Below, piece by piece: positions 25,959 through 34,512 of a stretch of DNA of 64,000 nt (position 1 is the first letter of the stretch; each line of letters opens with the position of its first letter). This DNA is from Leptospirales bacterium (GTDB lineage Bacteria > Spirochaetota > Leptospiria > Leptospirales > Leptonemataceae). The notes under the pieces were generated by a model, which worked only from the letters and a program-made list of their open reading frames with translations, was not told the DNA's origin and did not search any database. The translations under genes were made by a program, and so were the position numbers. The stretch spans positions 62,001 through 126,000 of the forward strand of contig JAIBBN010000002.1 of NCBI GenBank assembly GCA_019694655.1, in the 5' to 3' direction.

Positions 25959-27886
25959 CGCGCCTGTTTCTCCGGAACGCGCAGGGTCAGGGTTGAAAAG
26001 TAGCCGCCGCCCTCGAGCTTGATTTCTCCCTCAAGAACATCAGCAATTTCACGGACAATGGTCAGACCGACGCCGCTACCGGGAGGCGCAGAGTCATCGT
26101 CTGGAGTATTGCGGACAAATTTCTGAAATACCGCCTGCTGCTGATGTGCGTTCATGCCTGGACCTTCATCGCGCACCTGCAGCAATAGCTGGCCGCCGAT
26201 GCGCTCCGCGCCGACCTCAACTTTGCCCGTGGAATACAGCAGCGCATTTTCCACCAGGTGGTAGAGCGCGGCGGCCAGCAGCTCGGCGTCGCTTTCCGCC
26301 TCGTTTTCTTCATCGGGCAGTTTGCTTCGAATTCGGCTCTGCGGTTGCTCAGTCGCCAGCAAGGCCCGGGCAATCTGCTCCGCGACGAGTTTGTTCAGGC
26401 TGAAGCGGCCGAGCCGCGGATGGTACTCTCCGGATTCCAGCAAATGAAGAAGTCGACTGTCCTGAACCAGGTTGTCCAGGTTCAGCGCTGAAGAGCGCAG
26501 TCGATCGTGAGCGCCGCTTCGATTTCCACGTTTCCTTGACGATTCCTCGGCGCCCAGACCTTCGCGCAGTCCGCTGAGTATGGCCGTAAACTCGCTTGAT
26601 ATGTTGAATATGGATCGCGTCTTCCGTTTTTCCAGCAGCCGCAACTCTTGCTCCTGCTCCTTGATATTGCCGTAGAGCTGCAGTATCGTATCCGAAAGCT
26701 GCAACGATGCAAAGAGCAAGAAAGCGGCAAAGCCGTATACCAAGAGCCTGGGATAGGGGTGAATATTGAGCGTGGACAAAATGTCCCAGACAACTACTGG
26801 CAGCAGCACAACAAATCCAACCAGCAAAAAGCGCAGCCGATCGCGGTGCGCAGCATAATTGCGCAAGAAGGTCCACGCAGTCAGCGCCAGCGCGGCGACA
26901 ATCAAAACGAGATTGATATTGATCAGGAGTTTCCACGCGCGGGCGCTGGCGCCAAACAGAAGATCGCCGGTGAGGAGCAGTGCGTAGGCGCCATACAGCG
27001 CCAGGACCGGCAATTTGCGCCGCGCATTTGTTGCATGATGCAGGTACTCCAGAAAAAATACCGGCAAAGAGAACAACAGCGCCAGCTCCGTCTTGTAGGA
27101 TGCAACGAAGCTATCAAACCACTCGTAGCGGATTTGCGTACGAATCAAATTGTACATCCCAAGCGAGAGGGAGAAGAGTGCGAAATAGAGATTGGCCTGC
27201 TGCCTCCAGAAAAACAAATAGAACAACCCAAAGAAGGCTGCCACCAGCACGTAGCTCCAGCTGAAGACAATAGTCGGCAGGTCGCGAAGCGCCAGAGTTT
27301 TTGCCTGGGACAGCTGATCTACGAGACGTGGTTCGAAGCGCAGCCCGCCGTCGCCAGTCGTCGCAAAAACCCGAATGGCAATCACGTTCGGTCCTTCTTG
27401 CCAGAGCGTAGCGGGCAGGGCGTACAATCGTCGGCGCTCAATATCAACGCGACGTCCGGCAAGCGATCCTGTTTCGCCAACCTGAACGCCATTGAAGAAC
27501 ACGGCGTCGGCCTCTTCGATTGAATCCAGGAACAGGGCGGCGCCTGCGGGAGGCGGTCCGGCAAGCTGGATGCGGCAGCGTAAGAAGACGCTGAGTCCCT
27601 GGGCCGGCGGTTTGAGTTTCAACGCCCGGAAATCGGCGGGTGCGGCCGCCAGGCGCCAGGCGCTATCGTCGAATTCGACGCGCGTCCAGTCTGCCGGAAT
27701 TTCCTGGGCGCCCGGTGCGCTCTGCAAGCGCCATGCGCCGGCAAGAGAGAGTGCGCTTTGACCGTCGCTCAACTGCGCCTCGGGGCAAGCAGCGGATAGG
27801 CCAACTGGCGCTGCACAGAGCGCCGCCAGGGCCAGGAGCCACGTCAGCGGTCCGCCTGGCAAGGATGCTGAGCGACAGCGGGGCAT
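25955..27886 (-). CDS. 7TM DISM sensor with HATPase domain but no phospho-acceptor His
   Basis: 643 residues from the ATG at 27886; an ATG at 27919 is an alternative. Signal peptide, extracellular beta-sandwich (FLDSIEEADAVFFNGVQVGETG, LYALPATLWQEGPNVIAIRVF; about 35-190), seven membrane helices (about 205-400), a short coiled coil, then a kinase-like module. The ATPase is intact: LVENALLYSTG (N box, about 545), VRDEGPGMN (G1, about 573) and GSGVGLTIVREIADVLEG (G2, about 603). The acceptor helix reads FNISSEFTAILSGL, where the usual H-E-L-R-T-P-L is S-E-F-T-A-I-L, so His is replaced by Ser431. It overlaps the second sensor by four bases and lies 50 bases after rsgA. Confidence 0.85.
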   Translation of the reverse strand: MPRCRSASLPGGPLTWLLALAALCAAPVGLSAACPEAQLSDGQSALSLAGAWRLQSAPGAQEIPADWTRVEFDDSAWRLAAAPADFRALKLKPPAQGLSVFLRCRIQLAGPPPAGAALFLDSIEEADAVFFNGVQVGETGSLAGRRVDIERRRLYALPATLWQEGPNVIAIRVFATTGDGGLRFEPRLVDQLSQAKTLALRDLPTIVFSWSYVLVAAFFGLFYLFFWRQQANLYFALFSLSLGMYNLIRTQIRYEWFDSFVASYKTELALLFSLPVFFLEYLHHATNARRKLPVLALYGAYALLLTGDLLFGASARAWKLLININLVLIVAALALTAWTFLRNYAAHRDRLRFLLVGFVVLLPVVVWDILSTLNIHPYPRLLVYGFAAFLLFASLQLSDTILQLYGNIKEQEQELRLLEKRKTRSIFNISSEFTAILSGLREGLGAEESSRKRGNRSGAHDRLRSSALNLDNLVQDSRLLHLLESGEYHPRLGRFSLNKLVAEQIARALLATEQPQSRIRSKLPDEENEAESDAELLAAALYHLVENALLYSTGKVEVGAERIGGQLLLQVRDEGPGMNAHQQQAVFQKFVRNTPDDDSAPPGSGVGLTIVREIADVLEGEIKLEGGGYFSTLTLRVPEKQAR

Positions 27887-27936
27887 TGCCTGTCCATTAT
27901 CGGTTGGGCGAGGGTGCATTTTTGATCGTCCGCCGC

Positions 27937-29058
27937 TTATTCGCCGCCCTGGAATCCGCGCAGTTTGCCGCTGCGCACCCGGCCGGTGGCCCGAATGTAG
28001 TCGCCCATCCGGATACGGTCGATCAATCCGTGATTCGATAGCATCAGCGCCAGCGAGTGGTAGCGCTCCGGGTGAACCAACTCCGCCTCAAAGGGCGGCA
28101 GGCTTTGCTCGAGCGCGGCATCCTCGCGCTCAGGATCCTGATAGTAATCCAGCGCTCGCTGGCGCGAGAGTTGCAATCGCTGCTGCAACTGACAGCCCCG
28201 CGATTCCGGCAGGTGTTGACAATCGTGGAATTCGCATTCATCAGCGAGGGAGCGGAGTTCTGGAAAACTCAGCAGAATCTGCTCACGGCTCAGATGGTGG
28301 ATGCCCCACTCGCGAACCCCCGGCGTATCAATCAGGCGACAGCGGTCAAAGAGATGCAGCGCCGCGTTGGTCGTGGTATGTCGACCTTTGCCGGTGGCCG
28401 CACTGATTTCGCCGATGCGTTGCAGCGGTCGTCCTGCGAGGCTATTCAGCAACGTTGATTTGCCAGCGCCGGAGTGTCCGGCCAAAAGCGTAGTGCAATT
28501 GCAAAGACGGGACTTAAGCTCTTCGAGCACTGGCTGCCACTGCGCGCCGCCGCGCGCATCAAGTCGCCAAACTGGATAGCAAAGTTTGCGGTAAACCTCA
28601 ATCATGACCTCAATGTCCGGCGAATCTTCGGCGATCTGATCGGTCTTGGTGAATACAATGCCAGCCGGCACGCCCGCTTCGCTGGCAGAGGCCAGGAAAC
28701 GATCCACGAATCCCCAGCGTGGCGGCGGACTCGCCAGGCTGAGCACAACCAGCGCCAGATCCAGATTGGCGCCAAGCGACTGCAGCTCGCGACCGGCGCC
28801 GCGATAAAGAACGTTGCGCCGCGGCAGCAAATCTGTAATCCAGGCTTCCTTCTCCCCTGGCGGCAGCGCATAGCGTACTTCATCGCCAACTGCCAGACGG
28901 TGACGTTCGCGAAAGTCAGCGCGCGATTCCCGTTCGGCATGGGGCAAACGCAAACGCCCCCGCGGGCGAGCTCGGTACTCGGTCGTCAATTCTGGCAGGC
29001 ACAGCAGGGAATAGTAGGCCCCGTAGACGCAGCTGATCAGCGCCAATGGATCACTCAT
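27937..29058 (-). CDS. rsgA: Ribosome small-subunit maturation GTPase RsgA (circularly permuted)
   Basis: Late 30S assembly GTPase. After an OB-like domain come the permuted GTPase motifs: G4 (VFTKTD), G1 LLAGHSGAGKSTLLNSLAG, the switch GKGRHTTTNAAL, and G3 LIDTPGVREWGI. The C-terminal zinc finger is ECEFHDCQHLPESRGC. The ATG at 29058 overlaps the stop of the upstream lipoprotein gene by eight bases; earlier starts at 29091 and 29130 exist. About 373 residues, normal for RsgA. It lies between the lipoprotein and the two DISM sensors in a leftward gene run. Confidence 0.95.
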   Translation of the reverse strand: MSDPLALISCVYGAYYSLLCLPELTTEYRARPRGRLRLPHAERESRADFRERHRLAVGDEVRYALPPGEKEAWITDLLPRRNVLYRGAGRELQSLGANLDLALVVLSLASPPPRWGFVDRFLASASEAGVPAGIVFTKTDQIAEDSPDIEVMIEVYRKLCYPVWRLDARGGAQWQPVLEELKSRLCNCTTLLAGHSGAGKSTLLNSLAGRPLQRIGEISAATGKGRHTTTNAALHLFDRCRLIDTPGVREWGIHHLSREQILLSFPELRSLADECEFHDCQHLPESRGCQLQQRLQLSRQRALDYYQDPEREDAALEQSLPPFEAELVHPERYHSLALMLSNHGLIDRIRMGDYIRATGRVRSGKLRGFQGGE

Positions 29059-29443
29059 CGGGCGCTCGCGTCCATCGCCGCGGTAGGTCATCAGTTCGTA
29101 GCTCGCGCAGCGCGCCTGCATCCAATTCAAGGATTCGTTCTTCCGGAACTCCGCCCTCGCCAGCCGGATTCAACTGCAGCAGCCAGGCGCCGTCGCTGCG
29201 CCGGCGCATGCTGACGATATCAAAAACCAGCGATTGAGAACCCTGGCGGCGTTCCAGCGCCGGAGCTGGCGGCGGCCGAAAGATCAACTCCTGATCAGCG
29301 CTTTGCCAGCGGCCCAGAAATTCTCGCGGCGGATACAGCCGTCCCCCGCTGATTGAGACTGCCGGCGGCTGTCGCTCGACGACGCAAGCGGCCAGCAGGA
29401 CAAGCAGGCCAAGTGCGGCAACATTGCGAGAAATGGCGAGCAT
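29051..29443 (-). CDS. Small putative lipoprotein, function unknown
   Basis: 130 residues from the ATG at 29443, chosen because it opens a lipoprotein signal peptide (ISRNVAALGLLVLLAAC) with Cys17 as the modification site; the longer open frame upstream has no family-like content and overlaps the divergent kinase gene. The mature part is short strands and loops (LYPPREFLGRWQSADQELIFRP, SLVFDIVSMRRRSDGAWLLQLNP). No known domain recognised. The stop overlaps the rsgA start, so the two are probably cotranscribed. Confidence 0.65.
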   Translation of the reverse strand: MLAISRNVAALGLLVLLAACVVERQPPAVSISGGRLYPPREFLGRWQSADQELIFRPPPAPALERRQGSQSLVFDIVSMRRRSDGAWLLQLNPAGEGGVPEERILELDAGALRELRTDDLPRRWTRAPDE

Positions 29444-29524
29444 GGTTCTTTGCCTCGGAATTGCGGCCCGGGATTGCATCCTGTAAACCATATTTTCAAC
29501 ATGGCGTCCGAGGGGAATGGCGGA

Positions 29525-31141
29525 ATGAATCTCGATCAGTTCAAGCGCGAACTCATTCAGATACGGCCGACGCGCGAGGTTTGCGGCATTCTCTTGCGTT
29601 TCCTGGAAGAGCAAACCGATGCTCGTCGCTGCGGAATCTGTCTCTGGGATGAGGGCAGCGGCGCCTTCGAGGTTTTTCCGGAGGGTTCTGCGCCTGTCCA
29701 TCGCTTCATGGTTTTTGATCCGTTTCTGCTGCATATTTCAGATGACGATCGGATCTACTGGCGCGGCCAGATTGATAGCCTTCCGTGGTCCGCCGGCTGC
29801 AGCGCCCAGGATGCATTGCGCTTTATGGATGCGTTGCAGGCCGATCTGGTGCTGCCCCTGGCGCTCAATCAGTCCCTGGTTGGCGCAGTCTTCCTGCAGT
29901 TGAAAGCCGAAATCATCGTCGAAGAGACGCGCCAGCGTCTGGAAGCGGCAATTACCGAGGGGCGATCGCTGGCTGCAATGGCGCTTTCCAACTCGATTCT
30001 CTACGCCCGGCTGGAGGGAATTCTCGGTCACCTGGAAGAAAAGGTGCGGGAGCGCACTCGCGAATTGGAGACAGCGCAATCGCAGCTGGTGCAATCAGAA
30101 AAAATGGCAATGCTGGGCGTCATGTCGGCAGGCGTGGCGCACGAGATCAACACGCCTGCCAGCGTCATTCAAGGCGGCCTGGAGAATCTGCGTAAGAACC
30201 TGGATCGTATCATTGATGGCGCCCTGCATCTGAGCGAGAGCTTCAGTGAAGATCGCCGAACGCAGAGCTTTCGCGCCATACGTCTGGCGGCGGCGATGGC
30301 CCAGGGCGAGCTGCGTGCGCCGCGCGACGCTTTCCGGCGCAAACGCGAATTGAGCGCACTGCTGCAGCAGGCGGCCTTGCCGCGCGCCGCAGAATTTTCG
30401 GCGCTTTTTGTGGAAAGCGGACTCAGCGCCGCCGCCGGCGGCGACCCCAATACGTTTGATGCCTTGCTGCAGTCGGATTTGATTGCCGCTCTACAGGCGG
30501 CATTGTCCGGCGCCAGCGATGATGAATGTTCGCGTCTCTATGCACTGCTGGCCGAAGCGGTTCACGCCGCGCGCAATCTGGATAACAGTTCGCGCGCCGT
30601 GCGCAGTGTCAGTCGCATTGTGCGGGCGCTGAAGCATTACTCGCATCTGGATCAAAGCGCTCAGTTGGACATCGATATCCACGATGGCATTGAAAACACC
30701 CTGGTAATTGTTGGCAGCGTAATGCGCGGGACCGTGCAGCTGGAACGCCACTTCAGCGAAGTTCCGCTGGTCTCCGGCAATCCGGACGAACTGAACCAGG
30801 TTTGGACGAACCTCCTGACCAACGCTTACCAGGCATTGAAAGGCGCCCGCGACGCAACCATTGTGATAACAACCCGCGAAGCACAATTGTGGGGCGCGTC
30901 CGCTGTCCAGGTCAGTATTGCCGACAACGGTCCTGGAATTGCGCCGGATATTCTCTCGCGAATCTGGGATCCCTTTTTCACAACCAAGGATCAAGGCGAG
31001 GGCAGCGGACTGGGACTTGGTATTGTCAAGGGCATCGTCGAGAAGCACAAGGGACGGATTGAAGCGCGTTCAACGCCAGGCGCCGGCGCCGAATTCATTG
31101 TCAGCCTGCCGGCTGCGTCCTCTGCCAATCAGTCGACTTGA
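29525..31141 (+). CDS. Soluble GAF-type sensor histidine kinase with long insert in the dimerisation domain
   Basis: 538 residues from the ATG at 29525, preceded by AGGGG. Residues about 1-165 form a GAF-like sensor; 165-195 a coiled coil (LEEKVRERTRELETAQSQLV). The acceptor is GVAHEINTPASVI with His206. The ATPase has GNPDELNQVWTNLLTNAYQAL (N box), ADNGPGIAPDIL and GSGLGLGIVKGI. Between the acceptor helix and the helix RSVSRIVRALKHYSHL lie about 130 extra residues. No membrane segment is visible, so it is cytosolic. No response regulator is adjacent; the partner is elsewhere. Its last 13 bases overlap rlmI on the other strand. Confidence 0.9.
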   Translation: MNLDQFKRELIQIRPTREVCGILLRFLEEQTDARRCGICLWDEGSGAFEVFPEGSAPVHRFMVFDPFLLHISDDDRIYWRGQIDSLPWSAGCSAQDALRFMDALQADLVLPLALNQSLVGAVFLQLKAEIIVEETRQRLEAAITEGRSLAAMALSNSILYARLEGILGHLEEKVRERTRELETAQSQLVQSEKMAMLGVMSAGVAHEINTPASVIQGGLENLRKNLDRIIDGALHLSESFSEDRRTQSFRAIRLAAAMAQGELRAPRDAFRRKRELSALLQQAALPRAAEFSALFVESGLSAAAGGDPNTFDALLQSDLIAALQAALSGASDDECSRLYALLAEAVHAARNLDNSSRAVRSVSRIVRALKHYSHLDQSAQLDIDIHDGIENTLVIVGSVMRGTVQLERHFSEVPLVSGNPDELNQVWTNLLTNAYQALKGARDATIVITTREAQLWGASAVQVSIADNGPGIAPDILSRIWDPFFTTKDQGEGSGLGLGIVKGIVEKHKGRIEARSTPGAGAEFIVSLPAASSANQST

Positions 31142-32307
31142 ATCAGAAGGCCTTTGAGGTATTCTCCCTCCGGGTGAAAAAGACTGAAAGGATGATCCGC
31201 TGCGGCGGTCAGCCGCTGTATTACGCGCGCCTCGCGTCCGGAATCGCGCGCCGCCTGAAACAATACCTTCTGAAAGAGATCCGGCGTCACGTACTGCGAA
31301 CAGGAATAGGTGAACAGAAAGCCGCCGGGCGCCAGCCTGCGCAGCGCCTGCAGATTGATTTCACGATAACCGCGCAACGCTTGATCGAGCGCCGCCCGCG
31401 TTCTGGCGAAGGCCGGCGGATCAAGCGAGATCAAATCAAAGGACTCGGCCGACTCGCGCAGCCAGGCCAGGGCGTCGGCGCGGACCACGTGGTGGCGACT
31501 TTCATCGCCAAAGTTCTCCCGGACGTTGCGCTGGCAGTCTTCCAGGGCCCGCGGCGAAGCATCCAGAGAGAGCGCTGCACTGGCCCCGCCGCGCAGCGCA
31601 TGCAGGCTGAAACTGCCGGAGTAGCAAAAGGCATCCAGGGTTCTCCGCCCCGAGGCATAACGCTCAAAGATTTTTCGATTTTCCTTCTGGTCCAGGTAGA
31701 AACCGGTTTTCTGGGTGTGCAGAAGATCCAACAAATAGCGGAAGCCGTTTTCTTCGATCACGATTTCGTCGGGCGTCGGGCCAAACAGACTCTGCGTTCG
31801 CTTTTCTGTCCGCCGTTCCTCGCCGCTACGATCAAGGATGCAATCGATAGCCAGCGCGCCGCGCAGAAATTCGACCACCGTCTGCGCGCAGGAGATCATC
31901 GCGCTTTCGCGAAACTGAACGGCGGCGCAGGCGCCCAGGATATCGACGATCAGTCCAGGCAGTCCGTCGCTCTCTGCATTGCACAGCCGAAATGCCCGCG
32001 GCTGATGATCGGGCTGCGCTTGCCGAAATTGTAGCGCCCGTGTGAGGCGCGATTGCCAGAGTTCATTGATTGGCGGCAAGGGCCCTTCGCCAAAAAGGAA
32101 CATGCGGCAGGCAAGGCTGGCCTCTGGATGAAAGAAGCCGTAGCCGAGGCTCTTGCCTTCTGCGCTTTGAACGGCGACGATTGCGCCATCGGCCGCCGGC
32201 GGCGAGCGACGAACAGCGCCTGAAAATATCCAGGGATGACGGTCGAGGATGGAGCGTTCCCGACCGGGGCGCAAAATCAATGGCGGCGCATCGCCGGGTT
32301 CCTCCAA
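31129..32307 (-). CDS. rlmI: 23S rRNA (cytosine) methyltransferase, RlmI family
   Basis: SAM-dependent rRNA methyltransferase with an N-terminal PUA domain. PUA is LILRPGRERSILDRHPWIFSGAV; then YGFFHPEASLACRMF, SDGLPGLIVDILG, and the methyltransferase motifs LHTQKTGFYLDQKENRKIFERYASGRRTLDAFCYSGSFSLHA. Motif IV is FDLISLDPPAFARTR, and FLFTYSCSQYV holds the catalytic Cys. 392 residues, normal for RlmI/RlmK-type enzymes. It begins two bases after the glpK stop, so both are on one transcript. Exact target base not determined from sequence. Confidence 0.93.
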   Translation of the reverse strand: MEEPGDAPPLILRPGRERSILDRHPWIFSGAVRRSPPAADGAIVAVQSAEGKSLGYGFFHPEASLACRMFLFGEGPLPPINELWQSRLTRALQFRQAQPDHQPRAFRLCNAESDGLPGLIVDILGACAAVQFRESAMISCAQTVVEFLRGALAIDCILDRSGEERRTEKRTQSLFGPTPDEIVIEENGFRYLLDLLHTQKTGFYLDQKENRKIFERYASGRRTLDAFCYSGSFSLHALRGGASAALSLDASPRALEDCQRNVRENFGDESRHHVVRADALAWLRESAESFDLISLDPPAFARTRAALDQALRGYREINLQALRRLAPGGFLFTYSCSQYVTPDLFQKVLFQAARDSGREARVIQRLTAAADHPFSLFHPEGEYLKGLLIQVD

Positions 32308-32309
32308 GA

Positions 32310-33809
32310 TCAGTCGTCCACCCAGTTGCGAACGCGATCCACTGCCTTCTTCCAGTAGCGTAGCTCGCGCTCGCGGGTTGCGGCGTCCATCGCCGGATGG
32401 AAGATGTGTCGATCGGCCTGCAGCTTCAGCAGCTCGGCAGCGCTGTTCCAGACGCCGGCCTCCATCCCTGCCAGGTAGGCGGCGCCAAGCGCCGTCGTAT
32501 CCACGTTTGCAGGACGCTCTACCGGCGTTCCCAGAATATCCGCCTGGTACTGCAGCATGTAGTTGTTAGCTGTCGCCCCGCCGTCTACGCGCAGCGTCTC
32601 GATCTTCTTGCCGGTGTCCTGCTCCATGGCGCGCACCAGATCGCAACTTTGCAGGGCAATGGACTTGAGCGCCGCGCGTGTGATGCGCGCCGGCGAGGTG
32701 TCCCTGGAAAGCCCGAAGATTGCGCCGCGGGCCTGCATATCCCAGTAGGGCGCTCCCAGACCGGAGAAGGCCGGAACAAAGACCACGCTGTCGGTATCTT
32801 GCGTGCTTTCGATTCGCTGCACCAGATCCTCGGATTGCGGCGCGCTGCTGAAGAATTTCATGAAATCGCGCAGCCACTGAATTACAGCGCCGCCGATGAA
32901 AACGGCGCCTTCCAGAGCATAGCAGACCTGCCCTTCCTGATTGCAGGCCAGCGTCGTCAGAAGGCCCGACTTGCTGATCAGGTATTGATCGCCGGTATTG
33001 AAGAGCAGAAAACAGCCGGTGCCATAGGTGTTCTTGGCCTCGCCCGGATGCACGCGTAATTGGCCGAACAAGGCGGCCTGCTGGTCGCCAATCATAGAAT
33101 AAATTGGAATGCCATCGGGCAGACCCTTGACGCCGCGTGTCGTCCCAAAACGACCGCGGCTTGCTTTCACTTCCGGAAGGATAGCCGCCGGGAGGCGCAA
33201 AATCTCAAGCAACTCCGGGTCCCAGGCTTTGTTTTCAATATTGAAGGCAAGCGTGCGACTGGCATTGGTATAGTCGGTGGCGTGCTCGCCGCTCAGCTTG
33301 TAGAGTAGCCAGCTGTCGATCGTTCCGCCGGCCAGATCGCCCTTTGCTGCGCGAGTGCGCGCATCGCAGCGCTCAAGAATCCAATCGAATTTGGTTCCAG
33401 AAAAGTAGGCGTCGATTACCAGCCCGGTCCTCTTTCGGAACAATTCTTCGTGTCCCTGCTTCTTGAGTTCCTCACAGCGTGCGGCAGTGCGTCGGCATTG
33501 CCAGACGATAGCGCGGTGGATTGGCTCGCCGCTCTGGCGATCCCAGATTACGGTCGTTTCTCGCTGGTTGGTGATCCCAATTCCAAGGGCATCGGTTGCC
33601 GAAAGTTTTCCGGCGCCCAGCGCTTCGCCAATCAGAGCTTCGACGCCGGACCAGATTTCATTGGCGTCATGTTCCACCCAACCCGGGCGCGGAAAATGCT
33701 GCGTAAACTCGCGGTAAGCGCTGGCGATTACCTGACCCTTGCTATCAAAGCAATAGACGCGCGAGCCGGTGGTGCCTTGATCGATTGCAATGAGGAATTC
33801 TTTGCCCAT
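32310..33809 (-). CDS. glpK: Glycerol kinase
   Basis: Phosphorylates glycerol to glycerol-3-phosphate. 499 residues, full length. FGGY-kinase motifs: AIDQGTTGSRVYCFD at the N-terminus, WDRQSGEPIHRAIVWQCRRTA, the PVIDAYFSGTK-like segment LVIDAYFSGTKFDWIL, GTIDSWLLYKL, IPIYSMIGDQQAALFGQL, GTGCFLLFNTG, FVPAFSGLGAPYWD and LRVDGGATANNYMLQ. The start codon lies inside a short perfect hairpin (33804-33820). No glpF or glpD stands beside it. rlmI follows two bases downstream. Confidence 0.97.
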   Translation of the reverse strand: MGKEFLIAIDQGTTGSRVYCFDSKGQVIASAYREFTQHFPRPGWVEHDANEIWSGVEALIGEALGAGKLSATDALGIGITNQRETTVIWDRQSGEPIHRAIVWQCRRTAARCEELKKQGHEELFRKRTGLVIDAYFSGTKFDWILERCDARTRAAKGDLAGGTIDSWLLYKLSGEHATDYTNASRTLAFNIENKAWDPELLEILRLPAAILPEVKASRGRFGTTRGVKGLPDGIPIYSMIGDQQAALFGQLRVHPGEAKNTYGTGCFLLFNTGDQYLISKSGLLTTLACNQEGQVCYALEGAVFIGGAVIQWLRDFMKFFSSAPQSEDLVQRIESTQDTDSVVFVPAFSGLGAPYWDMQARGAIFGLSRDTSPARITRAALKSIALQSCDLVRAMEQDTGKKIETLRVDGGATANNYMLQYQADILGTPVERPANVDTTALGAAYLAGMEAGVWNSAAELLKLQADRHIFHPAMDAATRERELRYWKKAVDRVRNWVDD

Positions 33810-33820
33810 GTCGCATGGGC
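33804..33820 (-). promoter_or_regulatory. Hairpin overlapping the glpK start codon
   Basis: A 7-bp inverted repeat with 3-base loop (GCCCATG TCG CATGGGC on the plus strand) whose minus-strand 3' arm contains the glpK ATG. In mRNA it could hide the start. No good Shine-Dalgarno sequence precedes the ATG. Function is inferred only from position. Confidence 0.35.
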
Positions 33821-33855
33821 TGGCGCAGCAGCGAGGGTCGCAAGAAAAATTGAAA

Positions 33856-33885
33856 TTCGCAGCCGGTCAAGAGACCGGCTGCGAA
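33856..33885 (-). terminator. Strong hairpin ending the DUF5684 gene
   Basis: A perfect 13-bp stem (TTCGCAGCCGGTC / GACCGGCTGCGAA) with a 4-base loop. It starts seven bases after the stop of the DUF5684 gene at 33892. On the minus strand the stem is followed by AATTTCAATTTTTC, a T-rich though broken tail, so it probably terminates that gene ahead of glpK. Confidence 0.7.
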
Positions 33886-33891
33886 ACAAAA

Positions 33892-34278
33892 TCAGGCCGG
33901 ATTGGCCGGAGCGGTGTATTTGTCGTCGCCGAAGGCCAGCTTCGGGATGCCGTAGACGCCAAGCAGCCAGAGCCAGATGATGCCGTAGGTGCGATCATGG
34001 CCAAAGCGCTCTGCCAGTTCCATGGCGTAGAGAATCTGGAAGATCGGTCCCAGACAGATTGCCAGCAAAATCCAGGTCAGTGGCTTGCCGATAATTTCAA
34101 GCATGACAATGAGATTGTAAATCGGGATCAGCACTGCCCAGCCCGGCTTGCCAGCCTTTTCAAAGATCTTCCAGTAAGAAACGATCATCAGCACTACAAC
34201 CGCCAGAATGACGATGTAGTAGATAATCATCCCGATGCCTATGCCGCTCGCTGCGGCTCCTGACATTTCGTCTTCCAT
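33892..34278 (-). CDS. DUF5684-type membrane protein
   Basis: 128-residue membrane protein with about four hydrophobic helices: IGIGMIIYYIVILAVVVLMIVSYW, GWAVLIPIYNLIVMLEIIG, LTWILLAICLGPIFQILYAM and TYGIIWLWLLGVYGIPKLAFG. The KIFEKAGKPGWAVLIPIYN segment is the family hallmark of DUF5684, small membrane proteins sometimes fused to signal-peptidase-like domains. The ATG at 34278 follows AAGGTAGG. It forms a single-gene unit with a terminator behind it. Function unknown. Confidence 0.82.
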   Translation of the reverse strand: MEDEMSGAAASGIGIGMIIYYIVILAVVVLMIVSYWKIFEKAGKPGWAVLIPIYNLIVMLEIIGKPLTWILLAICLGPIFQILYAMELAERFGHDRTYGIIWLWLLGVYGIPKLAFGDDKYTAPANPA

Positions 34279-34386
34279 ATACCTACCTTATTCCCGCTGC
34301 ACCATGGCCGTGCGGGCCTGTTGTTTGTTGAGTGCGCCGAAGGCGACGCGCCACGGAAGTTAAGGCGCCCGTGGCGCTGATCAAGA

Positions 34387-34424
34387 AGAATTCCCTTTCT
34401 AGCGATGACAGCGCCGGGAATTCT
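34387..34424. repeat. Inverted repeat in the 34279-34512 gap
   Basis: Perfect 9-bp arms (AGAATTCCC at 34387-34395 and GGGAATTCT at 34416-34424) separated by 20 bases. A further AATTCTTGC copy lies about 25 bases downstream. It is in the 234-base gap between the DUF5684 gene and the MBL-fold gene. Could be an operator or simply a hairpin; nothing else in the gap is identifiable. Confidence 0.35.
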
Positions 34425-34512
34425 TGCTACCGCTGCGATCCAGCCGGCAATTCTTGCAGTTCGAGGCGGCTTGTGCGCCATACCAGGGCTCTGGTGCAGC
34501 GCCTCAGGGAGC

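Noticed and set aside
29444-29734. N-terminal extension of the small lipoprotein gene
   Set aside because: It would overlap the divergent kinase gene, and the true start is shown by the lipoprotein signal peptide at 29443.
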